A stretch of 21,670 nt of DNA from DASSWB01 sp035705495 (lineage in GTDB: Bacteria > Bacteroidota > Bacteroidia > Flavobacteriales > Flavobacteriaceae): assembly GCA_035705495.1 (NCBI GenBank), contig DASSWB010000121.1, positions 1-21,670 on the forward strand, given 5' to 3'. Within the stretch, counting starts at the first letter, position 1; each line of letters starts with the position of its first letter. Made by a program: the position numbers and the translations under genes. The notes under the pieces are model-generated. The model was not told the origin of the DNA and did not search any database. It worked only from the letters and a program-made list of their open reading frames with translations. Of the stretch, positions 4,800 to 13,702 are shown in pieces.

Positions 4800-6038
4800 C
4801 TAACTCGAAATTATCTTTTCTATTGAATTAAGATATTTCTGAGCCAATACCTGCCGATCAAAATTGGTTTTGGCATATTGATAACCATTATTGCCTTCTG
4901 TTATCAATCGATCTGGATGGGCAAGATATTCCCGGACAATACGGTCATATTCTTTTGTGTTTTGAGGTTCTACATAGGTTCCAGCCACCGCGGTTTCTAC
5001 CAATTCGCGTGAAACTCCATCAATTGCCATTAAGATTGGTTTTTTGCAAGACATGTAGTCAAAAGTCTTATTGGAATATACTGTTTTGAAGGTATCCACC
5101 CGCTTCAATACAGATGCTCCCATTTCAGAAGCTAAGATATATTTAAAAACCTCTGTTTTTGGAACCGAGTCAATAAACCGGACATTTTTTACATCCATTT
5201 TAATAGCCAACTTTTTCAATTTCTCCTTTTCCATTCCTTGGCCAATCAATAAAAAAAGAACATTTGTATCTTCCAAAGCTTTACCAGCATCCAATATCTG
5301 TTGCAAGTGATTTGCCACGCCATGGGCGCCTACATAAGTAATAACAAATTTTCCATCAAGCTCGTTTTCATTCCTAAATTTATCCCTATCGAAAGTTTCC
5401 AACAAAGATTCCGAAAGACTAAAATCGGAAGCGTTCGGGATCATTATCATCTTTGATTCCGGAACTTTCTTTTTATCTCGCAATGTGTTATAAAAAGCAG
5501 GAGTTAATACGTTGATTAATTTAGCTCTTTTATAAATAAAGCTCTCAAACCAATAGGCCAGTTTAATAATTAGGTTATTTGTCAATACTCCCGTGTCAAT
5601 TGCGGATTCTGGCCAAAGATCACGGATTTCAAATACAAACGGCATTCGTCGAAACAAAGAAATTAGGTAACCACTGAAGCCCACAAACAGTGGTGGGGAA
5701 GTTACGAGAACAACATCATATTTCTCTTTTGCTTTAAACAACCCTGCCCATAAGGAAGAAAACATAAAAGAAAAATAGCCCCATAATCTACCGACAAAGC
5801 CTTTGTTATAGGCTTCGGAAACGTGACAACGCCAAACCGGCACGCTACCTTGTTGTTTTTTTACAAAATACTTCCCTTTATATTCTGTCCGTTTTTCACT
5901 GCCATTGGCATGCATCATTCCCGCCAAAACGGTCACTTCATGACCGGCTTGAACCCAAGTTTTGGTCATTTCGTTCCATCGGGAGCCACCTGCATCATCT
6001 TCTTCCAAGAAATATTGGTGCAATAATAATATCTTCAT
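4800..6038 (-). CDS. GT4-family glycosyltransferase (WbuB-like)
   Basis: A 412-residue cytoplasmic or membrane-associated glycosyltransferase of GT-B fold. The N-terminal domain opens with KILLLHQYFLEEDDAGGSR, where the glycine-rich turn is typical of WbuB-like GT4 enzymes. EIRDLWPES (137-145), a hallmark of this subgroup, and NVLTPAF follow. The C-terminal donor domain includes ITYVGAHG (233-240), LFLLIGQG (261-268) and the donor-binding NKTFDYMSCKKPIL (323-336). WbuB-type enzymes transfer amino-dideoxy sugars such as FucNAc to the lipid-linked acceptor. The gene overlaps the heparinase-family gene upstream by 4 bases. A neighbour set of WecB, heparinase II/III-type protein and this GT4 recurs in O-antigen loci (from memory). 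The donor sugar cannot be fixed from sequence alone. Confidence 0.9.
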   Translation of the reverse strand: MKILLLHQYFLEEDDAGGSRWNEMTKTWVQAGHEVTVLAGMMHANGSEKRTEYKGKYFVKKQQGSVPVWRCHVSEAYNKGFVGRLWGYFSFMFSSLWAGLFKAKEKYDVVLVTSPPLFVGFSGYLISLFRRMPFVFEIRDLWPESAIDTGVLTNNLIIKLAYWFESFIYKRAKLINVLTPAFYNTLRDKKKVPESKMIMIPNASDFSLSESLLETFDRDKFRNENELDGKFVITYVGAHGVANHLQQILDAGKALEDTNVLFLLIGQGMEKEKLKKLAIKMDVKNVRFIDSVPKTEVFKYILASEMGASVLKRVDTFKTVYSNKTFDYMSCKKPILMAIDGVSRELVETAVAGTYVEPQNTKEYDRIVREYLAHPDRLITEGNNGYQYAKTNFDRQVLAQKYLNSIEKIISS

Positions 6039-7912
6039 TCTATTTCTATACTTGTATTGATAAAATTGGCTTCAGATTCAATCACCCATTGATGCGCCTT
6101 TTCTTTTTTTCCATAATAATCGCTTCTAAAGCCTTTCGCTTCTTTTACAACCAATGAATTATTTAATTTATCATTACTTTTTATTTTTACGAAGGGCAAG
6201 GCATGCCAATATTGCTTCATTAAAATATTTTCAGGTTTAGGCGAGATAGTGTCTTTTATTTCCCATTTCGCTTTCCCCTTTATTTTTTTAATGGATCGTT
6301 TATGTTCTATTTTTGAGTTTAAATAAGTGAATGCCGATACTGACCCGGAAAAGAAGTATTCATTTTCAGTTTCTATTGTTTTGGCTGAGATTGCTTGCGA
6401 CCAATTAAACCAAATGAAACGGTTTCCTTTAAGCATTTGGTCATGATCTCCCAACATTACTGTATTATGTGATTCTGTTCCCATGAAATATTTTAGCGTT
6501 TGTTCGTCGGTATTGTATTTATAGGAACCCGCATCAAACAAAATATTCTTTCCCTTATGCCAAATATCCAGATGTAGATTATCTGCCTGTGCGGGCCGGT
6601 CTCTATGGTTTCCGCAACGCACAAATGTGACTGTATCTTCTTCCCGGAGTATATAATAACCGCCAGTGGCAAAAGCATGCCATCCTTTTTTATGTTTAAG
6701 TTTTGGATATGAAATTCCTGCAATCTGCTCCGCGCCCAGCCAGAAAACATCCTCATCCCATTCACCATCATCATAGAGGTTTGTCCCGGTTAAAAAAACA
6801 TGCAACGCATTTAGTTGGGGACGATAATCGCGAAAATCCAGAGAATTAAACTTAAAAAACAAAGCGCCGTCATTACTTCCATAATTCGGCAACCAACCCG
6901 TTTGCTCATCTTGACAGGCATAAAGAAACCCTATAGATTTGTATGCCCTTTCATACACAATGGAATTAAATTTTTCCCCACTAAATTCCGCCGTTTTAAA
7001 TGCCCAAGAAAATAATTGTACAACAACTCGATGGTAATTCATGCTAAACTGCAGAAAAGTTCCATCGGGATATATTTGATATTCCACCTCTTGCTCAAAC
7101 CATTGCTTTCCTTTTCTTTTCCACACAGACGATTCCGGGAAAAAAGGATAAAAAATGGAACCTAGATATAAGGTTAATGTTTCGGTAAGGGCATGGTTGT
7201 TTCTAACTGCAATTCTTGAGAAATCAATATGGGCATATACATGTTTCAATTGCCAGTATATGGCATGCATTATCTCTTGAAATAATTCCTCTGTAAGATA
7301 GGAACTCTCTTTGTAATAATTTAAGGCATACGTCCAGTTCAATATCCGTAAGGATATTTCTTGGCTGCATTTATAATTGGGACCGGAATTAATCGGATTT
7401 GCGCTTAACCAAGAGCTGATTTCATCAAATACCCATTCCGCATGATCCTCTTTGGTGTAAAAATCATGTCGGATCACATCATATAAATAGGCAAATCGAG
7501 ATTTCTCCCAAACGAATTTTATATCACCCAATTCTTTACTGTAATCCTGTATTTTTGACCAGTGTTGTTGCCCATCGTAAATATAACCCGAATCCGGGTT
7601 GCTTATCCAATCATAGTTTTCCCCCAACTGCAGTATATCGGCAGAAAAAAATGGTAGCCCCCCGTTTTTATACGATTCAAAATCCGGTAATTTAGATGGA
7701 ATAAAAGTGGAATTATCCTCCTGTTTTATCCCCCAAAAAAAATTGGTTTTTCGCCATTTATCAAGACTTGTAAAATGTTGCTTTGATGGATTTTGAGGAA
7801 ACTTCTTTCTAAAAAGACCCAATTTTTTTTCTAAGGCAAAACCAATTCTATATCGGGTGTACCGCCACCCCATATTTTTCACCAGTTGTAAGCTTTGAGT
7901 GATAGAAGGCAT
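6035..7912 (-). CDS. Heparinase II/III-family (alginate-lyase-like) protein
   Basis: A 625-residue protein with the two-part architecture of this family. There is an alpha/alpha-toroid region (about 130-390) with RNNHALTE (237-244) and a conserved Tyr in MNYHR (293), then a C-terminal beta-sandwich (about 410-620) with HRDRPAQADNLHLDIW (436-451), LFDAGSYKYN (458-467) and ESHNTVMLG (480-488). The N/H/Y set matches the catalytic residues of uronate-glycan lyases. No signal peptide is visible at the N-terminus (MPSITQSLQLVKNMGW), which is unusual for a secreted lyase but common for copies encoded inside O-antigen or capsule loci. It may trim or edit a uronic-acid-containing glycan or have an uncharacterised biosynthetic role. 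It lies 3 bases after wecB and overlaps the GT4 gene by 4 bases. Confidence 0.9.
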   Translation of the reverse strand: MPSITQSLQLVKNMGWRYTRYRIGFALEKKLGLFRKKFPQNPSKQHFTSLDKWRKTNFFWGIKQEDNSTFIPSKLPDFESYKNGGLPFFSADILQLGENYDWISNPDSGYIYDGQQHWSKIQDYSKELGDIKFVWEKSRFAYLYDVIRHDFYTKEDHAEWVFDEISSWLSANPINSGPNYKCSQEISLRILNWTYALNYYKESSYLTEELFQEIMHAIYWQLKHVYAHIDFSRIAVRNNHALTETLTLYLGSIFYPFFPESSVWKRKGKQWFEQEVEYQIYPDGTFLQFSMNYHRVVVQLFSWAFKTAEFSGEKFNSIVYERAYKSIGFLYACQDEQTGWLPNYGSNDGALFFKFNSLDFRDYRPQLNALHVFLTGTNLYDDGEWDEDVFWLGAEQIAGISYPKLKHKKGWHAFATGGYYILREEDTVTFVRCGNHRDRPAQADNLHLDIWHKGKNILFDAGSYKYNTDEQTLKYFMGTESHNTVMLGDHDQMLKGNRFIWFNWSQAISAKTIETENEYFFSGSVSAFTYLNSKIEHKRSIKKIKGKAKWEIKDTISPKPENILMKQYWHALPFVKIKSNDKLNNSLVVKEAKGFRSDYYGKKEKAHQWVIESEANFINTSIEIE

Positions 7913-7915
7913 TGA

Positions 7916-9001
7916 TTACAAGGCTAATAAATGTTCCACCATTCGTTCGGCACAATGACCATCCCACAACGGAATTTCTTTTCCTTCTTTCCATTCCCCG
8001 GAAAACAATTTATCCATCGCCGGTTTGATGGCTTCTGGATTTGTTCCCAACAATTCATTCGTCCCCATGGTGATGGTTTCTGGACGTTCCGTGTTATCGC
8101 GCAACGTCATGCATGGTACATTCATGATAGATGCTTCTTCGGTAATCCCACCTGAATCGGTGACTACGGCTTTTGCTTTTTCTACCAAATAATTGAATTC
8201 CAAATAGCTTAAAGGTTCAACCATGTGTAACCGTGGATGGGAAACGCCCAAGTTTTTCAATATTTTTGCGGTGCGCGGATGCACAGGGAAAATCAGTGGC
8301 AGATCGTGGGTGTTGTTAATCAACTCGTCCATCAGGGATTTAAGTTTCTCCTCTTCATCCACATTCGCCGGACGGTGCAAGGTCATCACCAAGTAATCCT
8401 TTTCTTTTAATGACAACTCGTCCCAAATAGCAGGTTTCTTGAAATTGGCGCGTTGTTTCAGCAGCGTATCGATCATGGTATTGCCCACAAAAAAGATACG
8501 ATCCTCCGCTACCCCCGAGTTTCGTAAATTTTCATTGGCGATTTCGGAAGTGGTAAAGAAATAGTTCGTGATGGCATCTGTGGCCAAGCGGTTGATTTCT
8601 TCGGGCATGCTCCAATCCCCGGAACGGATACCCGCTTCCACATGCGCCACTTTGGTATGCAGTTTTTGTGCGGTGATGGCGCAGGCCATGGTGGAAGTAA
8701 CATCGCCGACCACCAACACCAAATCGGCGGGGTGTTGTTGCAACTCTTTTTCGAACCGCATCATGATCGCCGCGGTTTGTTCGGCTTGGGTGCCGCTGCC
8801 CGAGGCGAGGTTTGCATGGGGTTCGGGAATTTCCAGTTGTTCGAAGAAATTGCCAGACATTTTTTTGTCGTAATGCTGCCCAGTATGCACCAAACGATAA
8901 TCGATGTTTTTCCCTCCCTGTTTGGCTTTTTCGATAGCATGAATGATGGGCGCTATCTTCATAAAATTGGGGCGTGCGCCCGCGATGATGGTGATTTGCA
9001 T
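7916..9001 (-). CDS. wecB: UDP-N-acetylglucosamine 2-epimerase (non-hydrolysing)
   Basis: A 361-residue cytoplasmic enzyme that interconverts UDP-GlcNAc and UDP-ManNAc, with a GT-B-like fold. Visible family motifs are IIAGARPNFMKIAP (5-18), HTGQHYD (39-45), VVGDVTSTM with D100, HVEAGIRSGD with E122, PEEINR (133-138), TLHRPANVD with H209, TDSGGITEEA (281-290) and RDNTERPET (301-309). These cover the known catalytic Asp/Glu/His set. The length is normal. Together with the nucleotide-sugar dehydrogenase at the right edge of the window it could supply UDP-ManNAcA. The ATG at 9001 is preceded by a 216-base non-coding stretch, so a separate promoter is possible, but no TAnnTTTG box was found there. 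Confidence 0.95.
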   Translation of the reverse strand: MQITIIAGARPNFMKIAPIIHAIEKAKQGGKNIDYRLVHTGQHYDKKMSGNFFEQLEIPEPHANLASGSGTQAEQTAAIMMRFEKELQQHPADLVLVVGDVTSTMACAITAQKLHTKVAHVEAGIRSGDWSMPEEINRLATDAITNYFFTTSEIANENLRNSGVAEDRIFFVGNTMIDTLLKQRANFKKPAIWDELSLKEKDYLVMTLHRPANVDEEEKLKSLMDELINNTHDLPLIFPVHPRTAKILKNLGVSHPRLHMVEPLSYLEFNYLVEKAKAVVTDSGGITEEASIMNVPCMTLRDNTERPETITMGTNELLGTNPEAIKPAMDKLFSGEWKEGKEIPLWDGHCAERMVEHLLAL

Positions 9002-9014
9002 TTAGCTAATTTTT

Positions 9015-9086
9015 GCGAATTATTGACGAATTAAAACGAATTGGTAACTACGGATTACCGTAGATTGTGACGAATATGTGCGAATT
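9015..9086. repeat. Cluster of CGAATT heptamers with a small hairpin
   Basis: Five related heptamers lie upstream of wecB: GCGAATT 9015-9021, ACGAATT 9026-9032, ACGAATT 9036-9042, ACGAATA 9070-9076 and GCGAATT 9080-9086. Most steps are 10-11 bases. Between them is a perfect inverted repeat, CTACGG 9048-9053 and CCGTAG 9058-9063. The layout resembles the GCGGATT cluster at 2151-2189. Confidence 0.6.
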
Positions 9087-9125
9087 CTATTGTTTTTGAA
9101 CATTGTAACTTTTTCTTTCTTCACG

Positions 9126-9203
9126 GAAGAAATTTCTTCACAAGGATAATTGATAGCCGGGTTATGAGTTACAACGGGGGCACGAATTACAAACTCATGC
9201 CCC
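9126..9203. repeat. Inverted repeats between the oxidoreductase and wecB
   Basis: GAAGAAATTTCTTC at 9126-9139 is a perfect 14-base palindrome. Further on, ATGAGTT 9164-9170 pairs with AACTCAT 9192-9198, and GGGGCA 9177-9182 pairs with TGCCCC 9198-9203. The last two stems compete for base 9198. There is no T-run on the minus strand, so a standard Rho-independent terminator is not indicated. Confidence 0.5.
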
Positions 9204-9217
9204 GGGGGAAGATGTAG

Positions 9218-11332
9218 CTATACCACAATCCACTTCCCTGCTTTCAAACTTTCAATCGCAGCGAAAGAAGCTTCGGTAGTGTTGATCAGTTCCGCAAAAG
9301 GAATGAGTGGTTCCCCTCCGGTTTGAATTCGGTCAACGAGCAACTGAAACTGATTTTTATGCCCTTTGTCCAACTTGGTTTTTAATTTTGAAAAACCTTT
9401 AAAACCATATCCTTCCGTTTTTCTGAAATTATCCATGACCAAAGTGCGTTCTTGGGAATAAACTTCCACGCGTTCTTTGGAGTAGGATTTCGAACCGTTT
9501 GCGAAATAATTGATCACCCCCGTTGAACCGTTTTCATATTTCAACAGTAAAGTGGCATTGTCTGTATTCTCTTCGGGGTTTGTTCCCATAGCGTTCATAC
9601 AAACCGCTGTTACCTTACTGCCTGTAAGATATGTGATCAGGTCTATAAAGTGACAAGCTTCTCCAATGATACGTCCGCCGCCCACTTTGAGATCATGAAC
9701 CCACACATTTGGAGGAATAAACCCGGCATTCATCGTGGCGATGACATTCATTGGTGCCGTCCCCAACACTTGTTTCATTTTTTGTGCGTGTGGAGAAAAA
9801 CGTCTATTAAATCCCACTGTAATTGTTTTTCCAGAAGCTTGTTGAGCGGCAATAACCTCTTTCAATTCCGCGTTGTTCAAGGCCAAGGGTTTTTCAACAA
9901 AAACATGCTTTCCGGATTTTAAGGTCTCTTCCACCATGCTCGCATGCATATTGTGACGGGTAGTAATCAATACCAAATCCACTTCCGGATCTTTCAGGAT
10001 CGCCTGATAATCCGTCGTAGAATTCGAAATTCCATATTTCTGTGCCATCGCTGTTCCACTAACCCCGCCTTGGCTCGCAATGTATTTTAAATTTGCATTG
10101 CTTGCTTTCAAAGCCGGAAGCATGGTCATTTTGGTGAAATTCCCCGCCCCCACAATACCGAGAACCCCTTTGGCTCCCGAAAAATTTCCTTCTTTCAGTT
10201 GAATGGTATTCGACGGGGCTGTAATTTCACCTTCTTTATAGCTCAAGATGGAAGCAATGGATTTGCTGCTGCCTATTTCCCCATAAATTCTTTGATACTC
10301 GGCAAATGGGATCACTTCGGTAATCAATCCGTTTACTTTAAGGTTGCCGGAAGCAATGGCTTGCAAAATGGCTTCAAAATTTCGTTTTTCCGTCCAACGC
10401 ACAAAAGGGAGTGGATAATCGATACCCCGCTGTTCGTAATTATCGTCATACCGGCCGGGACCGTAGGAACACGATACTTGAAAACTCAATTCTTTCTCGT
10501 AAAATTCGGCACGGCTCAGGTTCAAGCCTATTACGCCAACCAAGACAATACGGCCTCGTTTTCGCGACATTTGTGCCGCTTGCGAAATGATGTCGTTGGT
10601 TTTTGCCGAAGCGGTAATGATCACTCCGTCTGCACCCACGCCATTGGTTTCCGCTTCCACGAACTTAACCACATTTCCATTTTTTGGGTTAAAAGGAACA
10701 ATGCCCCATTGTTTGGCAAGTTCCAATTTAGCATCATCTATATCGACCCCGATCACGTGGCAACCATTGGCTTTTAGCAATTGTGCCGTCAATAATCCGA
10801 TCAACCCCAAGCCGGTAACAACGATTGTTTCGCCCAAGGTTGGTTTTAACAACCGGATGCCTTGCAGGCCTATGGAGCCAATGACCGTAAACGCCGCTTC
10901 TTCATCGCTTATCCCGTTGGGAATAGCGGCCACCAGATTTTTGGGAATACACACAAATTCTGCATGTTGCCCATTGGAAGCCACCCGATCGCCCACCTTG
11001 AACTCACTTACCCCTTCGCCAACCGCGATTACTTTCCCTACATTACAATATCCCAATGGCAAAGGTTCGCCCAGTTTATTGAACACTGCTTCCAGGGTAG
11101 GTAGCAAACCTTCGGTTTTGATTTTATCCAACACCTGTTTTACTTTGTCCGGTTGTTGCCGGGCTTTGGAAAGCAGGTTGGATTTCCCGAATTCCACCAA
11201 CATGCGCTCGGTGCCCAAAGACACCAAACTGCGGCTGGTTTGTATTAAGACTTTTCCCTTTCCTACTTGTGGTGCGGGGACTTCTTCTAAGATGGTTGCT
11301 CCTGTTTTAAAGGATTGGATGATCTGTTTCAT
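9218..11332 (-). CDS. Fused MDR-dehydrogenase / Gfo-Idh-MocA oxidoreductase
   Basis: A 704-residue two-domain oxidoreductase. The first half (1 to about 365) is a medium-chain, alcohol-dehydrogenase-like reductase with SLGTER (38-43), VGDRVASNGQHAEF and the Rossmann motif GLGLIG (174-179). The second half (about 388-704) is Gfo/Idh/MocA-like, with its own Rossmann motif GAGNFT (395-400), the family EKP motif (480-482, FVEKPLAL) and GFNRRF. Both halves bind NAD(P). Such fusions are typical of O-antigen or capsule loci, often next to heparinase-family and wecB genes, but their reaction is not settled; nucleotide-sugar or lipid-linked sugar oxidation and reduction is likely. The frame is open to a TTG at 11356, but ATG 11332 is chosen because MKQIIQSFKTGA is the usual start. 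It overlaps the upstream glycosyltransferase gene by 26 bases. Confidence 0.92.
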   Translation of the reverse strand: MKQIIQSFKTGATILEEVPAPQVGKGKVLIQTSRSLVSLGTERMLVEFGKSNLLSKARQQPDKVKQVLDKIKTEGLLPTLEAVFNKLGEPLPLGYCNVGKVIAVGEGVSEFKVGDRVASNGQHAEFVCIPKNLVAAIPNGISDEEAAFTVIGSIGLQGIRLLKPTLGETIVVTGLGLIGLLTAQLLKANGCHVIGVDIDDAKLELAKQWGIVPFNPKNGNVVKFVEAETNGVGADGVIITASAKTNDIISQAAQMSRKRGRIVLVGVIGLNLSRAEFYEKELSFQVSCSYGPGRYDDNYEQRGIDYPLPFVRWTEKRNFEAILQAIASGNLKVNGLITEVIPFAEYQRIYGEIGSSKSIASILSYKEGEITAPSNTIQLKEGNFSGAKGVLGIVGAGNFTKMTMLPALKASNANLKYIASQGGVSGTAMAQKYGISNSTTDYQAILKDPEVDLVLITTRHNMHASMVEETLKSGKHVFVEKPLALNNAELKEVIAAQQASGKTITVGFNRRFSPHAQKMKQVLGTAPMNVIATMNAGFIPPNVWVHDLKVGGGRIIGEACHFIDLITYLTGSKVTAVCMNAMGTNPEENTDNATLLLKYENGSTGVINYFANGSKSYSKERVEVYSQERTLVMDNFRKTEGYGFKGFSKLKTKLDKGHKNQFQLLVDRIQTGGEPLIPFAELINTTEASFAAIESLKAGKWIVV

Positions 11333-12353
11333 TAATAAAAATTTTTGTTCTTTCAATCTTTTTGCAATTTTCGGAATATTTCACAAACATTCCATTTTTC
11401 ACAATTTCATTAATCTTGAGTGGTAATTCAGAAATATTTTGAATGTTATATGAAAAACCAACTCCATATTCCTCTACTTTTTTACTTAAATAAGTATTAC
11501 TTGAAACAATTAATGGGACATTAAAATAAATAGATTCATAGAGTTTATTAGGCAATGCAAGTCGCACATTGAGTTCATTGGAATCATACATTACAAAACT
11601 TAAATCAATTTTTGAATATATTTCTTCCAAATCTTTTGGGTACTCGAATTCTCCATGATAAAATATATTTTTATCATTGACAAATTTTAAAATATCACTA
11701 CTTAATGGGCCTGAACCATAAATATAAACTTCAAGATTTTCGTTATGCACAATTACTGACAAAAAATCAATGATTTGCCTGTATCTTAACAAGCCTATTA
11801 TTCCTACTTTTATTTTCCTATCGTTAAATTTTAATTTTGGAATAGGCTTTGTTGAAAAAAGCTCAGGGTTCAGTTTGTTTTCTATAATTTTTATTTTCGA
11901 AGAAGGAATTTTATATTTTTTTATTAAATATTCGGCAAACATATTAGAAGTAACTATAATTTTATTTTGACGATTTAAAAGAAAACGATAAAGTAAATCA
12001 AATACTTTCCATTTTATTCTTCTTATATCGCCAATCTCATAGATTCGATAATCGCATTTGATAAACATGGAGATAATCAATAAGTCAAAAGAAAAAGAGC
12101 ATATCACATCATATTTATATTTCAGCTTCCTTATTTTCGCAAATGAAGTGAAAAGTTTAAAAATTCTTTTGTGATAACTTCCGTTTTCTATTTTGTTTAA
12201 TTTTATTTTTAAACAATTTTCAGGTATTTTATTTTTTTTGAAGTAATCCCTCACCTGATAGGCCACAACAACATCATATTTCAGGATAAACTGATTTACC
12301 CTTTTAATCAAACGGGGTTGTGAATCAACAGGCAATAGCATTAAAGCTCTCAT
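11307..12353 (-). CDS. Glycosyltransferase, GT4/GT-B type
   Basis: A 348-residue putative glycosyltransferase with divergent N-terminal sequence. The C-terminal GT-B donor domain is clear: IKVGIIGLLRYR (181-192), VYIYGSGP (209-216), then LPNKLYESIYFNVPLIVS (267-284), the donor-binding segment in which the Glu contacts the sugar nucleotide. The N-terminal half has an EIGDIRRIKW segment where other GT4 enzymes have EIRD. The gene is strongly AT-rich, with many Lys/Ile/Asn codons, like the neighbouring polymerase and unlike the oxidoreductase downstream. Its last 26 bases overlap the start of that oxidoreductase, and it begins 3 bases after the polymerase stop. It is probably one of the repeat-unit-specific transferases; donor and linkage are unknown. 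Confidence 0.85.
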   Translation of the reverse strand: MRALMLLPVDSQPRLIKRVNQFILKYDVVVAYQVRDYFKKNKIPENCLKIKLNKIENGSYHKRIFKLFTSFAKIRKLKYKYDVICSFSFDLLIISMFIKCDYRIYEIGDIRRIKWKVFDLLYRFLLNRQNKIIVTSNMFAEYLIKKYKIPSSKIKIIENKLNPELFSTKPIPKLKFNDRKIKVGIIGLLRYRQIIDFLSVIVHNENLEVYIYGSGPLSSDILKFVNDKNIFYHGEFEYPKDLEEIYSKIDLSFVMYDSNELNVRLALPNKLYESIYFNVPLIVSSNTYLSKKVEEYGVGFSYNIQNISELPLKINEIVKNGMFVKYSENCKKIERTKIFINETDHPIL

Positions 12354-12355
12354 CT

Positions 12356-13624
12356 TTACTTAATTAAGATATTATAAATAGATAATTGTCTTTTAATTGA
12401 GTAGAACCCAAAAAACAATTTTATCATCAAAATTGCAATTAAAATGACTAAAACACGCGTATAAACAGCAAACAAATCAGCTCTAATAAGAAAAGGCAGG
12501 TAAATCATGAAGTTTATCAATATTATTTCCATACCAGAATAACCGGATAAAAAATAAATGAACTTTTTTAACCCATAAGCAAGAATAAAGGAATACAGAA
12601 GAATTCCCAAAAAACCAAATTGAGTATATCCTTCACCCCATACGGTATAAGTTCTTACCCAATTCCCAACATCGATTTTTCCATAGATATCCTCTGTCAT
12701 TCGGGAACTAAAACTAACATTTGGTTTATCTTCCCATATTACTCTGGGAACAAGTGTTACGATATTCAAAAAAAACTGATAACCATACTCATATTCCAAA
12801 AAACCATGGTTTATTTTTTGGTGCAAGACGTTAAAAGTTCCCGAAGTGTTTAGCCCACTTAATCCATGAGCCATTCGTTGTTCGAAAGTTTTCCCTTCTG
12901 CTTGAGAAATATCGCCTATTCTAATGTAAGAAGATATGGCCATAAAAAAAATAACGCCAACCGCTAATATCAAAAAACTATGGGCTTTTAGTTTTTTAAT
13001 ATATAGATGAAAGAATATTACACCTAATATTATTGGGGTGATTACAGGGGTTCTATGCTTGGAAACAGCTACCGCCTCAATAGCCATTAATATAAACCCG
13101 AGAATTATCTTTTTATAACCAATCTTTTTTTCCCCACATACCGCAGCAACTATAAAAAATACATTTTTAAAAACCATGTCCAAAATGGAGAGAAAATCAA
13201 AACTCTCAACGTAATAGTTTTCCAACCTATCTTCCGACCTATTAATAGTCAATATATTTTCAAATTGACCAGTAACGATGAGATACAAGATTTTGCATAT
13301 AAAAATGAATATGATAAAATTCAATATTTTTATATAAGACTTGTTTTTTATATTTTTTATTACTTTAATTTTTTGTTTAATCGGATGTTTTTTTTGGAAC
13401 ACAAAAAACATTATAACAAACCCCAATAATAGCGGCAAAAGCAAATCGATGTTTTTTGTAATGGGATTGTTTCCAATTACCGAAGGAGCAATAACAAATA
13501 TCAAATTAAAGATGATCAAAACAACATTAGAAAGACAAAAAAGGGTTTTTCTGTTTTTATATATATGCCGCAGGGTCATTAAAATAATAACAATGCAAAA
13601 AAAATCGTAAAATTCAAACTCCAT
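12356..13624 (-). CDS. wzy: Oligosaccharide repeat-unit polymerase (Wzy-type)
   Basis: A 422-residue polytopic inner-membrane protein with about 10-12 hydrophobic segments. A large loop (about 240-330) carries the family signature PRVIWEDKP (293-301), SRMTEDIYG (307-315) and GEGYTQFGFLG (330-340). An Arg-rich periplasmic stretch (INRSEDR, 127-133) and SKHRTP (188-193) are also typical of these polymerases. Wzy joins lipid-linked repeat units at the outer face of the inner membrane. The gene is extremely AT-rich; for example, 13321-13380 contains 6 G/C bases of 60. A 78-base gap separates it from the upstream GT2 gene. Low sequence conservation is normal for Wzy, so the call rests on topology and the loop motifs. 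Confidence 0.85.
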   Translation of the reverse strand: MEFEFYDFFCIVIILMTLRHIYKNRKTLFCLSNVVLIIFNLIFVIAPSVIGNNPITKNIDLLLPLLLGFVIMFFVFQKKHPIKQKIKVIKNIKNKSYIKILNFIIFIFICKILYLIVTGQFENILTINRSEDRLENYYVESFDFLSILDMVFKNVFFIVAAVCGEKKIGYKKIILGFILMAIEAVAVSKHRTPVITPIILGVIFFHLYIKKLKAHSFLILAVGVIFFMAISSYIRIGDISQAEGKTFEQRMAHGLSGLNTSGTFNVLHQKINHGFLEYEYGYQFFLNIVTLVPRVIWEDKPNVSFSSRMTEDIYGKIDVGNWVRTYTVWGEGYTQFGFLGILLYSFILAYGLKKFIYFLSGYSGMEIILINFMIYLPFLIRADLFAVYTRVLVILIAILMIKLFFGFYSIKRQLSIYNILIK

Positions 13625-13702
13625 ATCTAACCTAAGCTAATTGTCAATCCCAATTTTGTTATCATAAACTATAAATACCTGTTTTGATTGTAGTATCCCT
13701 TT

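Noticed and set aside
8642..9034. Plus-strand open frame of 130 codons over wecB
   Set aside because: It is antisense to wecB, which has full motif support; the translation shows no recognisable domain.
10587..11426. Long plus-strand open frame of 279 codons
   Set aside because: It lies antisense to the well-supported oxidoreductase gene; proline/serine-rich content and lack of any domain mark it as a shadow of the high-GC coding strand.
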